In this document: piece by piece, positions 23,285 through 35,888 of the stretch | How positions within the stretch are numbered: position 1 is the stretch's first letter | Layout of the letters: each line of letters opens with the position of its first letter | Source: Zygaena filipendulae | Taxonomy: Eukaryota > Arthropoda > Insecta > Lepidoptera > Zygaenidae | Assembly (NCBI GenBank): GCA_907165275.2 | Contig: OU015653.1 | Coordinates: 14,786,001-14,850,000, forward strand | Direction of reading: 5' to 3' | DNA: 64,000 bases | The notes under the pieces: model-generated | Seen by the model: the letters and a program-made list of their open reading frames with translations, nothing else | What the model was told of the DNA's origin: nothing | Database searches by the model: none | Position numbers and translations under genes: made by a program

Positions 23285-23500
23285 GGGACCTGGACCCTTA
23301 TTCACTATGACCAACAACATTCCTTGCCGATAACGCGCATCCCAAAAATGCATTTCCAAACGTTTTAGATGCCAAAATGTTAGAAATTATTATTCTTTAT
23401 GCCAAAAGAAACGTTGTAAATGTATTTTTTTGGAGTAAAACTTCTTTGATTACAAAGGATAGGTCAGTAAGTATGTTATGGTCATAGTGAATAAGATCCC
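23285..23500. mobile_element. MITE-like element with imperfect terminal inverted repeats
   Basis: The left arm at 23285-23320 contains TTATTCACTATGACCA and the right arm at 23473-23500 contains its reverse complement. Both arms begin GGGA and end ACAT, with 8 extra bases in the left arm. The 150-bp centre is non-coding. Superfamily unknown. Confidence 0.5.
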
Positions 23501-23746
23501 AGTAGAAGAGATAAACCTTCACCGATAAAATTCAAAGTTACAATAAAGTTTTCTTTCAAATACTTGGAGGAATTTCGATAATTGAATGAGAATTGAGAAT
23601 GAAATTTTAAAGACGCGTCATGTTTGGACACATTTCTTCACACGAGAGCGAAGAAAGACATAACATTATATAAAAACGAGCTCTCTAAAAATGCAACCTG
23701 GAAATGCGCACCGGTACGTACTGGAGTACTTTACGTACTTAGTGAA

Positions 23747-23942
23747 TCCCTACTAATATTATAAATGCGAAAGTGAGTTTGTTTGATTGTTACGCTTTCA
23801 TGCCTTAACGGCTCAACCGATCATTATGAAATTTTGCATGCACGTTGTCAGGGGTACAGAGAAGGATATAGAGTACTTTTAATCTCGGAATTCTCGTGGG
23901 AACTACGAAATTACCCCGGGTGAAACAGCGGGGAACAGCTAG
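23747..23942 (+). mobile_element. Non-autonomous Helitron (Lep1-like), 196 bp, well preserved
   Basis: It starts A|TCCCTACTAATATTATAAAT and ends GGGGAACAGCTAG|T, exactly the TC...CTAG structure in an A/T target. This is one of the best-preserved copies in the window. Confidence 0.85.
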
Positions 23943-26453
23943 TAGGGTATTATAAGCTGAGAGCTTCGTCTTCCTACTCGCCGCTAGATGGTGCTACAAC
24001 TAATTCAGTATGTAAATGGTTTGACTGCAATGCAGATTCCAAAAATATAGTTTCACTTCTGGTGCGTGTACACTGTACAGGTACACACACACATATTTTT
24101 GTTATTCCCTACGCCGTTGTCTATCAGTTCATACAATTCACCTTCACTTGAACTATCATCTTTAGTCAGATGGTTCTCGCCATTTGGCTGAGGAACGCTA
24201 AAAATAACAAAGCGTAATAACTGTTATTCATTTCAATGTAAGCGCACTTTGAAGGTACAATCCATCAAAATATTTTCATTGAACGTTTATTGAATAAAGA
24301 CGTGAACAGTCGTCGGTCGCTTCACATCGAGGAAACAGCTGACGAGCCTCGAGATCAAAGATCATTCAATGCTACGCGAGACACGACAGTACATTAATAA
24401 GACATCAATAACGACAATGTTTTTTACATTATGTTTTTAACGTAGAAAACTCATGTAATAATAGATTTAACAACAAAATATTATCATGCCATGACTTATA
24501 TCTTTTCAAAGATCATTTAAGATCTCAATTTATAATTTTAAGAATTCTCTTTGTGCTAATTTTTCAAGTCAGAGTTAGTAAAAAGATTCTTTATTTTGTA
24601 GTTAATAACAATTTTTGGAGCGTACGCTCAAGAAGAAGATGACACAACGATGACTGCGATGCGACCTCTACCTGTAGACATGTGTATTGTGTAGTAAATC
24701 GTGCGGCGCTATAGAAAAGAGTTCAACGCGCGTGAAATATGCAACATGTTACTAAATATAAGTTTTCATACATGCTCGAAATTACAATTAATAAGAATTT
24801 TGGTCACGTTTTGTTTGAAATTTATTTGTACTATTATATTGTTTTAAATATTAGTCAAATATTCTTAAATTAACAGTTACCATGATATTTTGGAAAAAGA
24901 AACCGAAGGGAAAATGAAGCGAAACCAGGAAAATAAAACGAAACTTGAAGAAAAATCCTGTTTGTATGCATTCGCGGGCGCCACCGTCCTTCGGCCTTAA
25001 TTACGCGGCATATTTATTATGTACCGTCTTTACAACTTTTTTACAAGAGTATCGTTATAACATATGTAGTATATCCAACATACTGAATATGAGTCGACCC
25101 GGCACAGTAACGCGACAGACCACTTTCTTCGCTGGCCGGCGTTACGTCACGACGCGTTTATTTCCTAGACCAGGCCCCACGACCAGGAGTGTGTGACACC
25201 TACGCAGGTGTGACCCGGTGGTGGGTGAGTTGTATCGAGTCGAGTTGGTAAGTCTCACGAACCGCCATCTTAAATACTTACTAGAAGCAGTATCGTTGAA
25301 GGCTCGATAGAAAGCGCTGTAATCTGTCGCACCTTTTTATTATTGTTATCTACTATTAGCTGTCACTTTCCGTTTTGTTCTCGTACGTCTTAAAATATCT
25401 TTGGGCTTATGTATTTGATTGTGATAAATAGCATTGCGCAGATTTTATATCTTTCTGACACACGAAACTAGACTTTTGTTGGTAAAGAAAATGGTACTCG
25501 AATCTGGATAACTCCAGCACCGAATAACTTCAAACCTGATATTTTGAGGTTGAAATCAATCTAGGGAGAAAAGAAAAGGTACTTACAGGATTATTTCGAT
25601 TAAAAATTCCTATCTACATTTTTTCTTAATCCAAAAGAGCTCAATTCACGTTTCCAGCCACTTACGTCACAACGACTGTAGATTCTTGTCAACGCGTATG
25701 TAGAGTCATAGACTTAGTATGTATTCCACGTCTATGTTCTACTTCATTTTTCAGAAACATTTTTTCACTAAACAGTTAGGCTCAGGAATTAGGAAAGGTA
25801 ACGACCACAAAAACGGAAGGGAAAACCCGAAATACTTTATTTCCCAAACCAATAACTTATTTAATTTTTTTTTAATTTCACATACGAAAATAATAACCAA
25901 TCATACATAATCAAACCTATTGAAAGAAAAATTTCAATATCTGACGTAAGTTACTTGAATATTTAATATCAATGAATTTGTTTTATTTTTTATCGGCTTT
26001 GCGTATTCCTTCCGGTTCTTATTCTTATTATTTGTAATACTAGCGCGGTCACGTAAGTTGCACTTCGTAAACAATGCGTGCGAAGACGGCGCACGTTGGC
26101 GAGTTACGAAACTGTTTGAACGTATCAGCCCCTCGATCACTCAGTTTGTTAAGTATTTGGACATGAGTTAAAATTATATACGAAGTAGGTAGTTGGATAC
26201 AGCTTGCTCTTTGTAGTGAAAATAAATAACGAAACTAGTGTGTGAACCGCGTAAAATAATAGCAATAACATTAAAGCGAAACAAACGTACAAATTAAACG
26301 CACTAACAGTCAACTACACTATAGGCCTAATGTATTTGAACAGCAATAATATTATTTTCTGCATTCAAGAAGCTATTATTCAAGAAACTATTGCACGATG
26401 CAGTGACTCACTGGTGATATTAGAGTGTTAACACAATACGCGGTTGCTAATGA
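23943..26453. other. No gene seen
   Basis: No supportable gene or recognised repeat. The frames at 24945, 25719 and 25934 are short and lack motifs. Confidence 0.5.
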
Positions 26454-26775
26454 GGATGTGGACTACTTTTGAAAATCAAAATTCTAATTAGTCCGTCAGT
26501 TAGAAAATAAAAAAACAATAGACACATATTTTTTGGTTTTTCAAATTAATTAAAATATATAGAGATAAAGCGCATTAAAGTTTAGGGTGAGGGGGTCGTG
26601 ACATCACTAACCGCTAAAACCGCCATACAAACTTTCAGAATAGTGACGTCACGCGAAATTTCAACTCAATATATCGCCGTTATTTTTTGATTACGTAAAT
26701 AAAGAAAAAATACGGGTCCAATATTTTTTAATAATCTACAAGACGGACTAAAAAATGAAAATTAGTTAACATGCC
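26454..26775 (-). mobile_element. MITE-like element, copy 2 (inverted relative to copy 1)
   Basis: It matches 3733-4062 in opposite orientation over its whole length, including TTAGTCCGTC near both ends and the GTGACGTCAC palindrome. A 16-C run at 26780-26795 lies just beyond the end. Shared outer ends between two copies 22 kb apart define the element length. Confidence 0.65.
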
Positions 26776-27109
26776 CAATCCCCCCCCCCCCCCCCGCAGC
26801 CCGCCCTGCGCACGCGCCGCTCCGCAGCCAACTAATAGCACGGGTCACCATACATGCCAATCTAAACCCTATCACAATTGCGCAACTGACTTTACCTACC
26901 AGCAAATATGTGTCAACTTTGCACGCACTCACCGAAGACTGTCGACTCCATAATATGTTGCGTAAACTGAACTAATAACGCTTGAATATGTCAATATAAA
27001 CTGTAGCTAATCTTTAATAACAAGCTAAACTCGATCGGCGAAGTATGTAGTCGTGTAAGCTCACATTCACCATTAAACAAAATCTATAAATTCGTGACCG
27101 CATAGTTTA
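26776..27109. other. No gene; poly-C run
   Basis: A run of 16 C at 26780-26795 is followed by ordinary AT-rich DNA with no gene. Confidence 0.5.
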
Positions 27110-27500
27110 GGGGTCATTCATAAATTACGTCATACTAATTTCGGGACTTTTTGAACTCCTTGTCACAGTTGGTCACATTTGTGAGACTCCCCCATGTGAC
27201 GTCACACATTTTGCAATTTTTATATTTATAAATTATTAAATTAAAACAGCAGTTCCGACAAAATAATTTAAAGTTTCAATTTTAAACCTTAGTTCGCCAA
27301 CAATATACAGATAAGAGTTGGAAATATTTTTGAGTTTTTCGATAATATTTCAAATTTGGCAACTAGCACTTAGATGTACAAGATTTTTAAAATGTGACGT
27401 CACGAAACTCAGGACCCCTCCCACCCCCTGTCATACAATGTCACATTTTGTCGACCCCCTCCCTCCCCGTTTACATGTGACGTACTTTATGGATGGTCCC
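27110..27500. mobile_element. MITE with ~23-bp terminal inverted repeats, 391 bp
   Basis: The left end GGGGTCATTCATAAATTACG and the reverse complement of the right end GGGACCATCCATAAAGTACG match at most positions and continue with TCA. TGACGTCAC words recur inside both arms. The centre is AT-rich and non-coding. This end sequence is of a type widespread in insects; I do not assign a superfamily. Confidence 0.65.
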
Positions 27501-29763
27501 GTATTACAATTGATTGTGTGCGGGCGCGCGCTGCGTTCGGGCACCTTATGGAAAGAGACTCTCACGATGAGGTCACTTTCATAGACAACCGACTACAACC
27601 TCGATTTGTAATTACGCCGAACAAATTTCTACTCTAACCTTTGGTTAGCCACCGTCAACTAACATTTAAACTCACACGAAAGTGTCTCTGATGTGTGCCA
27701 TTAACGCCTTATTGTTCCTAGAGCTGAACTCGGCCGATGGCGCGCGCGGGGCGCTTCAATGTTTAATTGCGAGCGCCACGCGCCGTGCGAACTCAGCAGC
27801 CGTCACGACGGCACCGATCGCTGCTTACAAAACTGATGAGTTATTATACCGGTGATAGTTATAGGAAAAGTTTCGGGAAACATTCTGCGAAATGGCCGGC
27901 AGTCGGCGATTAGCTCCAGCTGACAACCTGCTGTTGAAATAAATCAGAGAGTTTTAACATTAGCGCCAGGATGCGCCCCGTCCGGCGCGAGCCGTGCCCC
28001 CCGCACCCCCACCTCCCCGGGCGTCCTTTGTGAATTACTGTGACTCGATCAAGATGCTTGCCATATCACACGTAACATAAAAATTAAGAATTTACCAAAC
28101 ATTTTACTGAAATTGCCACGAACTTTCTATAAGACTATTAATTCATGTTCGAAGGTCAGAACTGCCTTTAGTTTCTAAAACGATAAAGATACAAACTTCT
28201 CATTAAAGTTTTGTGAATGGAAGCCGGCACTTCCGCGCCTACCCGCACCTCCACGCGCCTCCCCGCGCCCCTCTCCCCTCAGCACAGGTCTTTATCGAAA
28301 CAGAATTTAACGAAATCATCACTTTGACGACGACAATATTACCCAAAGTACCTGAGCTAACTGCCACTCTCCGTGGATGACTATGACGCATAAGTTGGTT
28401 AATTTGCTTTATTTATGTCAAAACGCTATATTTATGTGACATGTTTGACGAGACGTAAGATGCGATGCGTGCTTGCATCTATAACGTCGCAGAACCGGTA
28501 CTGCGTCCGTGTAGTGTGTAGGTACTGAGGACGCGCTGCGAATTGGCAACTACTGGTAGTGTAGTGTGGCGCGACGAAAAGTTATTATAACACTTGCCTA
28601 CTTACTGGTACTCACTATAATACTTACTGCATCGAGTGCCGTCTGTGATAACTATAAAAGTTTAGTCATTATCCAACATTTATGCTCCACTGCTGAGGTG
28701 TACCTTCCCTAGGCCTATAGGCCTGCTCTAATGGTAAGAGTTGGCGGTAGTACAAAACTTGGGCCCAGTGTAGTTCACTTCATAGGCGCTTTGAACTTCT
28801 TCCTCCACAAGCCTGTGATAATTAATTTCACTCGTATTGCGGTATATGATCACGCCTGTAGGTACCTACTCCTAAATAACTAGAGTCAAATCAATTGCAT
28901 CGTATGCAGGTGAGTGAGATGAAAGATGCATGTAGAGACTATAGAGACACGTTCGACTCGACCTATATGGCGACAGGCGACAGGGCGCCCAGTTTCTACG
29001 CAGGTCGTCGGTCGTCACCGATCGTAGGTGTCCGAGCGCTGACACCTCTGGGCGGGTCTGGCCTCATAATACAAATCGACGCCACAACTTTTCGAACCAA
29101 AATCAAATTAATTACCGCCGCGCCCGCCCCCACCCCGCAGCCCGCGCCCCGCGCCCCGCACCCCACACCCCACACCCCGCACCTCATCTGTCCGACAGTT
29201 TCTTATCCGGGACTTGTTAAAATACTAATTAATTTCTGAAACTCATTCTCGCCGTCCCATTGAATGAAACGAGTTGAATCAGTCCGCTGACGTCTCGACA
29301 ATATTAGAAGAACTCGATTCGTGCTTCAGCACGGAGTTCGTTATTAATTTCGAATAAGTTTGTTTGAAAACTCGATGTCAGGCCGAGCGGTCTCTTCGAC
29401 ACGACTCGTCTAAGTGGGGCGGGCGCGGCCCGCAGCGGGCCGTCGGGATGGGTTGTATCTTCGACGACGACGTTTCAAAATATTAATAGCCTATTGATAT
29501 TTTTCATCACAATGAACTTCTCTGCGTACATTGAATAGAAGGCAGATTACTCGAACACAGTATTGTATTAAAACTTGAAATTTTATTATAACAGCTTTAA
29601 TATATGAAAGAGTTAAAAACTTGTATAAACGCATGCTCGAAATATAACTTGCTAATTTATTAACGATGCTTCTACTGTTTTTTTATAATTTATATTAGTA
29701 AATGGCGGATTTTGATACTATTAACTATTACTTCTGCCAAAATAAGTAGGTACTACCTGTGTT
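27501..29763. other. No coding gene; GC patches
   Basis: No supportable gene. GC-rich patches occur at 27720-27800, 27970-28020 and 29110-29190. Near 28684-28725 the words TCCACTGCTGAGG and AGGCCTATAGGCCT resemble a widespread lepidopteran retroelement fragment, very diverged. Confidence 0.45.
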
Positions 29764-29900
29764 TTGAAATGAAATGAAATTGTCTTTATTCGTCACGACA
29801 ACGGTAAAAATAGGAATAAGTAAATATGCGATAGTAAAAAGTTGCACAAAACAGCACTTTATGCAAAGTTTTATTGCATAATGTACAGCCATTAGTAGCC
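29764..29900 (-). mobile_element. Possible 3' end of a LINE with ATTTC tail
   Basis: On the minus strand the sequence ends ACGAATAAAGACAATTTC and continues in ATTTC-type repeats, the tail style of several lepidopteran LINEs. No coding remnant is visible. Confidence 0.35.
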
Positions 29901-30776
29901 ACTAGGCAATACAACACGCCACCGTCGAGCAGTGTTGCTTATTAATCGAAACAAGTTCTATAATTTGGCACTAATTACTAAGTATATATTATTTATTTGT
30001 TAACGAATACGCAATGCTAGATACATATAATAACAACTACATCTATATATAGCCAAATTCACGCAACTATCTTCAGTGGTCAACCGCTGCCTCTTTGTCA
30101 TTGTTGAATTAATAGTATACAATATCCCCCCCTCCCCGTGCCTCCCCCCGCCCCTCCCCGTGCCTCCCCCCGCGAGGAGCCGGAAGTGCCCGCGACACGG
30201 CTTGACACTCGCTCTCGACACTAATAAAGAAAGGTGTTTGTCGCCATCGGGACGGGACCAGACACCAGTGTGTGTGAGTGTGTGTGTGAGTGTGTGTGTG
30301 GGTGTGTGTGTGGGTGTGTGGGAGGGTTGTTAGATAACCACCTTAACTGTCCCATGACACGCAGGCAGACACTGCTGAACTGGGCGTTTTTTAGTTGTAT
30401 CATAATTTTATTTATTATAAATACCAACAATTTCATCATGGCTAAAAAACGTGAATGTTTTGTCCATGTTCTTGTGTCAACGAAGTGTTTGCGCAGACAC
30501 ACGTTTATAGAGCCGGGAAGTGTTAATTCCGACAGATAGTTGCGAAGTAAAACCACGGGCTACATCTAGTTAGGTATAATGTATCAATTGTTAAAGACTC
30601 GGAAGTTTTAATGTTTTACATCTGTCGCCGTTTATAGAGAAATTGTGCAAAGTGCAAATAATACAATATGCTGGGTGTATTCTCTCGAATTTTCGAGCTT
30701 TGAACAAACGGCAATCAACATCATTTATTTCTGTAAGCGGTTCCAATTAAAAGTTCACGTTTTGTGTTTGTTACAG
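29901..30776. other. No coding gene; (GT) microsatellite and C-rich repeat
   Basis: Holds a two-copy C-rich repeat (CTCCCCGTGCCTCCCCCCGC) at about 30127-30175, the GT-rich microsatellite at 30268-30322 and a Helitron 3' scrap ending ACATCTAG near 30570. Confidence 0.5.
30268..30322. repeat. Interrupted (GT)n microsatellite
   Basis: GT dinucleotides interrupted by GA and GG steps, giving TGTGTGTGAG-type units. Confidence 0.85.
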
Positions 30777-30807
30777 GAGGAGGCTGCCTGAGCGAGGCTC
30801 TAGTTGG
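30777..30807 (+). other. Candidate 31-bp non-coding exon
   Basis: It is bounded by an acceptor with a pyrimidine-rich approach (TTTGTGTTTGTTACAG) and a consensus donor (TTGG|GTGAGTAA). It could be a leader exon of the gene at 47918. Tiny exons of this kind can arise by chance, so transcript support is needed. Confidence 0.3.
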
Positions 30808-31634
30808 GTGAGTAAACAGCTGTGCCTCGCTAAGTGAATAACTGCACCTCGCTACGTAGTTCCCGCGCCCGCCGCCATTGCTCAGCGCGACTCGGCACCA
30901 GCCACTCGGCCGGCCCGAGTTGTTCACTCGTCACTAGAGTTACTTTTTATTTACTGGGTATAATACCTGTACTCGTATCGTCCACAATCAATGGAACTAT
31001 TTAAAATCCTGTCCTCAGTTCTACCTTGTTTTGGATCGACGAATAGAACTAATTCCTTGAGGAATATTGAAATTAATCCGAGTGCGGCAGATAGTTAGTA
31101 TTTTTAGACAGAGTGATAAACATGTCGCAGGAAATCGTCTGATTCCTGACGAGTCGGCCGTCTTCGAGGGTTTGTTTTTAAGCAGAACTTACGATGTATA
31201 TAATAATTTGCGTGACTGATCGTGCCCGTGCCGTATGATGCCGCTTATACCTAATCGGACGAATGGAACCGTCAACCGATCACGAACATCCCGCACCCCG
31301 CACCCCGCGCCCCGCGTCCCACGCCCCCGCAACCGATTCTTATTGAATGCGGTCCGGCTCCGGGCCGCATCGGAAACTATCGCCGGCCCACCTCTACATT
31401 CCCCCCCCTACTCGCCTCCGGAAATCGAACTAATCGATTTCATTTCGCCTACCGGAAATTAAATCCTTTGAGAGTCGTTCCCGATAACGGATTTCCAATG
31501 AGGCCAGGCGCGCCCGGGGCTCGCCTACTGTCGCGCCGTGTGCTGCTGGGCGGCGGGGCGGGGCGGGGCGCGGGCCGGGGCGGCTTGATATCCCCTTAGG
31601 ATATCCCTCATCGGGTTCTATAGAACAGAATTCT
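30808..31634. other. No gene; GC-rich patch
   Basis: No supportable gene. A GC-rich patch lies at 31500-31590 (GGCGGGGCGGGGCGGGGC) and C-rich words at 31290-31330. Confidence 0.5.
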
Positions 31635-31812
31635 TCCTACTAATATTATTTAATAAAGTTGTTGTTTTATAGATTTAGTCACACGGCACTTGGATGCAAG
31701 TTGGGGCACACAAAATAGTTTTCTGAATTAAATAAGATACCTATACCTACTTTTTATCTCGGAACAATGAATTGCCGACTAAATCCCGAAACTCACGCGA
31801 GCGAAAGGCTAG
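31635..31812 (+). mobile_element. Decayed Helitron copy
   Basis: It begins TCCTACTAATATTATTTAAT and ends AGCGAAAGGCTAG|T. The middle is poorly conserved apart from TTTTTATCTCGGAAC. Confidence 0.5.
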
Positions 31813-33055
31813 TAGTTTAAGAATATACTTACCTCCATATAAATAAATTGCAATTACTATATGGGCCATCATGAAATGACAGGTCGCCTGATCGGTACGT
31901 ACTGGGCCAATAAATAGAAGTAATAGGACTGGGCGAGTGACGAGCAGGGCGGGGGGCGGGCGGGGCGACGTGTGCGCGACGCGAGCCCTCGCTTCGATTT
32001 GTCCGCATCCCGCGGGAAATTACCGCCGCTGACCTCGGGCGGGCGGCGCGCGGGGCGGGCGGACCGCCGCCGGCCGCTTGTGCCCATGAAGCGGACGGTC
32101 GCTTCATGAACATATTTAGGAACGGCTTGACAATTATACTGAATATATTACGTCAGTGCTCGCAGTGCATTTCGGAACACACTCAAAGTAAAATGTCTTC
32201 GGTAGAGTCCGAGTCGAGTCGACGCGTGACAAGTGCAGGGCGAGAACACGCAGCATACGCAAATTAAACTTACAGTCGCGTATCAATCGATTCGAGAGCG
32301 AGTCGACGCGTGGACGAAGGGCCTTACAGTATCTATGGTGTTACAGTTTGAACAGGCGACAGCCGCTCTGCAACCGATACGAACCAGAATGAACCACTCC
32401 TTAAAGTGCGCCTGTAGTATTCCTGCTGACAGCAGGCGAATCATGTAACTTTTATTGCTATCGTATTTCAGTTTCAATCAGAAAAATAGCGATTTTGTGA
32501 CAAAATTAATCATGCTCAGAGAGCTTCAACTTTGGAAGCATGTTTATTTTGGCTGATTGCTACATATTGTAGGTGTGTAAACGTGCAAAATGTAATTGCA
32601 AAACCGCCATGTTTTTGATTGCAATTAAAAAATTGAAAGAAATCAAAGTTATATAACAGCCCCTCAATTTTCCTGCTAATGCCTTCAATGTTACGTGTAT
32701 TTCTACCGCGCGGTCCACCCGCCCGACCGCCCGCCCGCCCGTCCAGGCGCTAGACCCGCAACATATTATTATACGTACCTCGCGCTATGAAGTATGAACT
32801 CCGCTGAAATACGACACGAATCAAAATAATATGATCTCTGTATTGGGACGCGACGCGACATAATAACATCTGGCCGACGGATCGTAATAACTTCTGGGCG
32901 CGATTCTTTGTTATTTACGTCCTAAATATGGGAGACATTTCTCATGAACGCTAACAGTGTAGGCACCTACAGTGGTTACTAACACTACTAAACTAAGAGA
33001 CGGAATCGTCACGTCACGGATTTTTGATTTAACGATTTCACGTTTTATTTGAATA
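31813..33055. other. No gene; GC-rich patches
   Basis: No supportable gene. GC-rich sequence at 31940-32100 makes minus-strand Arg/Ala-rich frames by composition. An initiator-like TCAGTGCTCGCAGTG at about 32153 is not followed by a convincing donor. Confidence 0.45.
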
Positions 33056-33159
33056 CTAGCTGTCCCGCACGGTTTCACCCGCGGAATTGTTCCATACAAA
33101 CTTTGCAACCTCTTTTCATCCCTTTAGGGATTGAATTTTAAAAAATCCTTTCTTATCGG

Positions 33160-34725
33160 ATGCTTACGCCATATAAAGAACACACCTTCCAAGTTTCAAG
33201 TCTACGACTACGTTGGGGAGCTCACATAAACGAGACTTGTGAGAAAGCTTATAAATATTTGAATATCCTTAAAATTTTAGCTGGAAAATCTTGGGGCGTA
33301 CATCCTAAACATTTAAGAAGACTGTATATTTCTCTTGTTAGAAGCCGTATTGACTATGCTTGTTTTTTATATGGTAATAGTGCTAAGACCCACTTAAATA
33401 AATTAGATGTTTTGCAGAATCGAGCAATGAGAATTTGTGGTGGTTTTATTCGTACCACACCAATTTGTGCCATGGAAAGCGAACTCTGCTTACCACCATT
33501 ATATGTAAGAAGACATTGGTTGGCTTGTAGATATTGGTTAAGGGTAAACTCTTTTTGTAATAATGTAACTGTAGGTTTATTAGAAGAACTGTCCGAGTTA
33601 TGTATGATTGCTTACTGGCAAAAGAAGAAAAAACCGATTTTGATTGATATTTACAATAAGTTTAAAACGAAAATTGTTCATAAATCTCCTATATTAGACA
33701 TGTACAGCTTGGATACCTGGGTTTCAAATGTTAACGTTAGAGATTGTATAAATTGTAATATTGATCAGTTAAATGTACCTAAACGTACAACAAGTGCGAC
33801 TAATTTGAGAGTGTTAATTTCGAATATGTTAGATATTAAATACAATAATTATTATCATATTTTTACCGATGGGTCAAAAGATGCTCATGGTGTTGGAGCA
33901 GCATTTTTTGATGTTCAGACTAATACTGGTATTAAATTTAAGTTATGCAATGATTCTTGTATAATGAGAGCTGAGTTGATGGCTATTGTAGAGGCTTTAT
34001 CATACATTCAATCTCTGCCGTACAAAAATGTAGTGATATTGTCAGACTCGAAGAGTGCTCTTCAACACCTGATTCGCTGTGTGTCGGGAGTTCGAGGTAT
34101 GCCGATAGCTTATGAAGCGCTTAGGATTATACACATTTTGCAGATGAAATTTGTAGATATAAAGATTCAGTGGATAACTTCCCATGTAGGAATTTCTGGA
34201 AATGAAATAGCTGACAAGCTTGCTGCTGAAGCTATTACGGATGGCATAATTATTCCTAGTAATCCTTATTTTACGGAGCTTATCCCTAGTATGAAAAAGT
34301 TTTGTTTTAGTTTGTGGGAGAACCACTTTAATATTATAACCGTGGGAAAAGGTTTATGGTATAGAACTATCCAACAGGAGCTGCCTCGGATTCCTTGGTT
34401 TGATGCAGGTAATCTTTCAAGAGAACTTTTAGTTTTAGCGTTTAGAGTAAGGTCTGGTCATGTACCTACCAATAATTTTTTACATTTGATGGGTATAAAA
34501 CCATCCCCCCTTTGTAACATTTGCGCACAGAAATTGGACGATTTGTACCACATTTTGCTGGAGTGTAGTGCTTTCGTTGACTTAAGGTCTTTGTTGTGTG
34601 GGGCGGTCGGTGGTGATGTATATGGTGGTGGAGTTAATATATTGCTCGGGAGGCCTCTTTCGGAGCAAAGTGTCGAAATTTATAAATTTGTTAGGGAAGT
34701 GTTTTTAAGAAGAAGTAATTTTTAA
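33160..34725 (+). pseudogene. 5'-truncated LINE ORF2: RT thumb, RNase H and C-terminal zinc motif (521 aa open)
   Basis: This is the C-terminal part of a non-LTR retrotransposon polymerase of a clade that carries RNase H. The first ~15 codons (33160-33203) come from the host Helitron repeat, so the start is accidental; LINE sequence begins at 33204. The endonuclease and the catalytic RT core are missing. Remaining parts: RT thumb (LRRLYISLVRSRIDYAC, ~65-80; LQNRAMRICGG, ~88-98); RNase H with FTDGSK (~234), an AEL glutamate (~271), LSDSKSA (~293) and NEIADKLAAEA (~348); then a CNIC...HILLEC zinc-type motif (~452-469). Without the RT core it cannot mobilise itself. The frame has no stop, suggesting a fairly recent insertion. 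Confidence 0.85.
33191..33203. repeat. Target-site duplication, left copy
   Basis: AAGTTTCAAGTCT, identical to 35067-35079 across the LINE insertion. Confidence 0.85.
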
Positions 34726-35066
34726 TTGACACCCAGATTAGCAATTATTATTCGTTCTTTGACGAAGTTGGGGATTTTGATGCTTTTTTCCGGGAGGGTG
34801 CTGCCCGAGTGGTGCGTTGATTCTGCCATTGTGTATGTTATTGCGGACTGCTTCTTATAGCGGTGGCTTTGAGTTGATGGGGGCGCTGCATTCCGCCGAA
34901 GTGTTAGGAAGGTTTATTTTTAGTTTATTTTTTGTTTATTTCTATTAGTAGTTTTATATTGTAATATAAATAATATATAAAATAAAATAAAAAATGTAAC
35001 ACATTACGAGGCTGGCTTGGCGCATGAGCGTAAAAAGCCTCACTAAATAAATGATTTAAAAAAAAA
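33204..35066 (+). mobile_element. 5'-truncated RNase H-bearing LINE insertion
   Basis: The inserted segment runs from the coding remnant through a 3' untranslated region ending AATAAATGATTT and a short poly-A. It is flanked by the 13-bp duplication AAGTTTCAAGTCT at 33191-33203 and 35067-35079, which proves target-primed insertion into the Helitron copy. The last duplicated bases merge with the poly-A. Confidence 0.85.
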
Positions 35067-35079
35067 AAGTTTCAAGTCT
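35067..35079. repeat. Target-site duplication, right copy
   Basis: AAGTTTCAAGTCT following the poly-A of the LINE; its first two A residues may belong to the poly-A. Confidence 0.85.
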
Positions 35080-35170
35080 CTACGATCAGCGGTTTAGGCT
35101 GTGCGTTGATCCATCAGTCATTCAGGAAAATTCATAAATAATTCAGGACAAAGCATTTTATAGATATAGA

Positions 35171-35848
35171 TTTTTTATTTAAATTTTGTTTTTAACATTA
35201 CCTACGGAAAATTATATCGTCGACTGTTACTTCAGTATGTATAATCAATGTTCAAGACCACCGTGACGTAAGCCGCGGACCGTAGCGAGGTCCGAGTCCT
35301 GCTCGGCGACCCATAGACAATCGGAACAGCCATCCGCGTCCATAGATCACCGTCTCGTCGCGCGGCGTGACGTTGATATACCATAACCAGATGAATTGCG
35401 TAAACATTGCAAACCTAAAGTTATTCAACATTCAATTACCTACGCGAGAAATTTGCAATTGCTTTGCAACCGAGTCGGGGCGGGGCGCGCTTCACCGCCT
35501 CATATCACATCACATCACGTCACATCACGTCATAGAGTTGGCGTGACGTCACACACACGACGCGGTAGTCGGCGCGGGCAGCTTCGAGTACCAACGACGG
35601 TCATGTTGTATGGTTGATGATATTCCATTTACAAACTAGGAAAGTACTTGTCCCTTGTAGTATCGTCGCGTCGCGTCGCAAGGCAGGATCACGCGCGGTG
35701 CCTGCCCCGTGATGACCGGGTACTTGCAGCACAAATGTGTGCGCGCGTGTCGTAAGGTGGTCGCGCAGCGCCGCGCCGCGGTCGCGTGTCGTAACGTTAC
35801 GTGCTTTGCCGTTTGATGGATCCGTTCTCGAATGTCACACGTCCGCTC

Positions 35849-35888
<40 letters not shown>

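Larger units (their letters stand above)
33056..35170 (-). mobile_element. Helitron-type repeat (subfamily B) split by a LINE
   Basis: The copy starts A|CTAGCTGTCCCGCACGGTTT, breaks at 33203, resumes at 35080 with CTACGATCAGCGGTTTAGGC and ends ATAGATATAGA|T at 35170. The uninterrupted relative at 42527-42750 shows the pre-insertion junction (AAGTTTCAGGTCTCTACGAT). A third copy is at 37771-38009. Confidence 0.75.

Noticed and set aside
32153..32260. Possible promoter and first coding exon with an initiator-like TCAGT
   Set aside because: No convincing splice donor follows the short ATG frame and the frame stops quickly.
33160..33203. ATG at 33160 as the true start of the RNase H-bearing protein
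   Set aside because: These codons lie in Helitron sequence upstream of the target duplication boundary, so the start is accidental.
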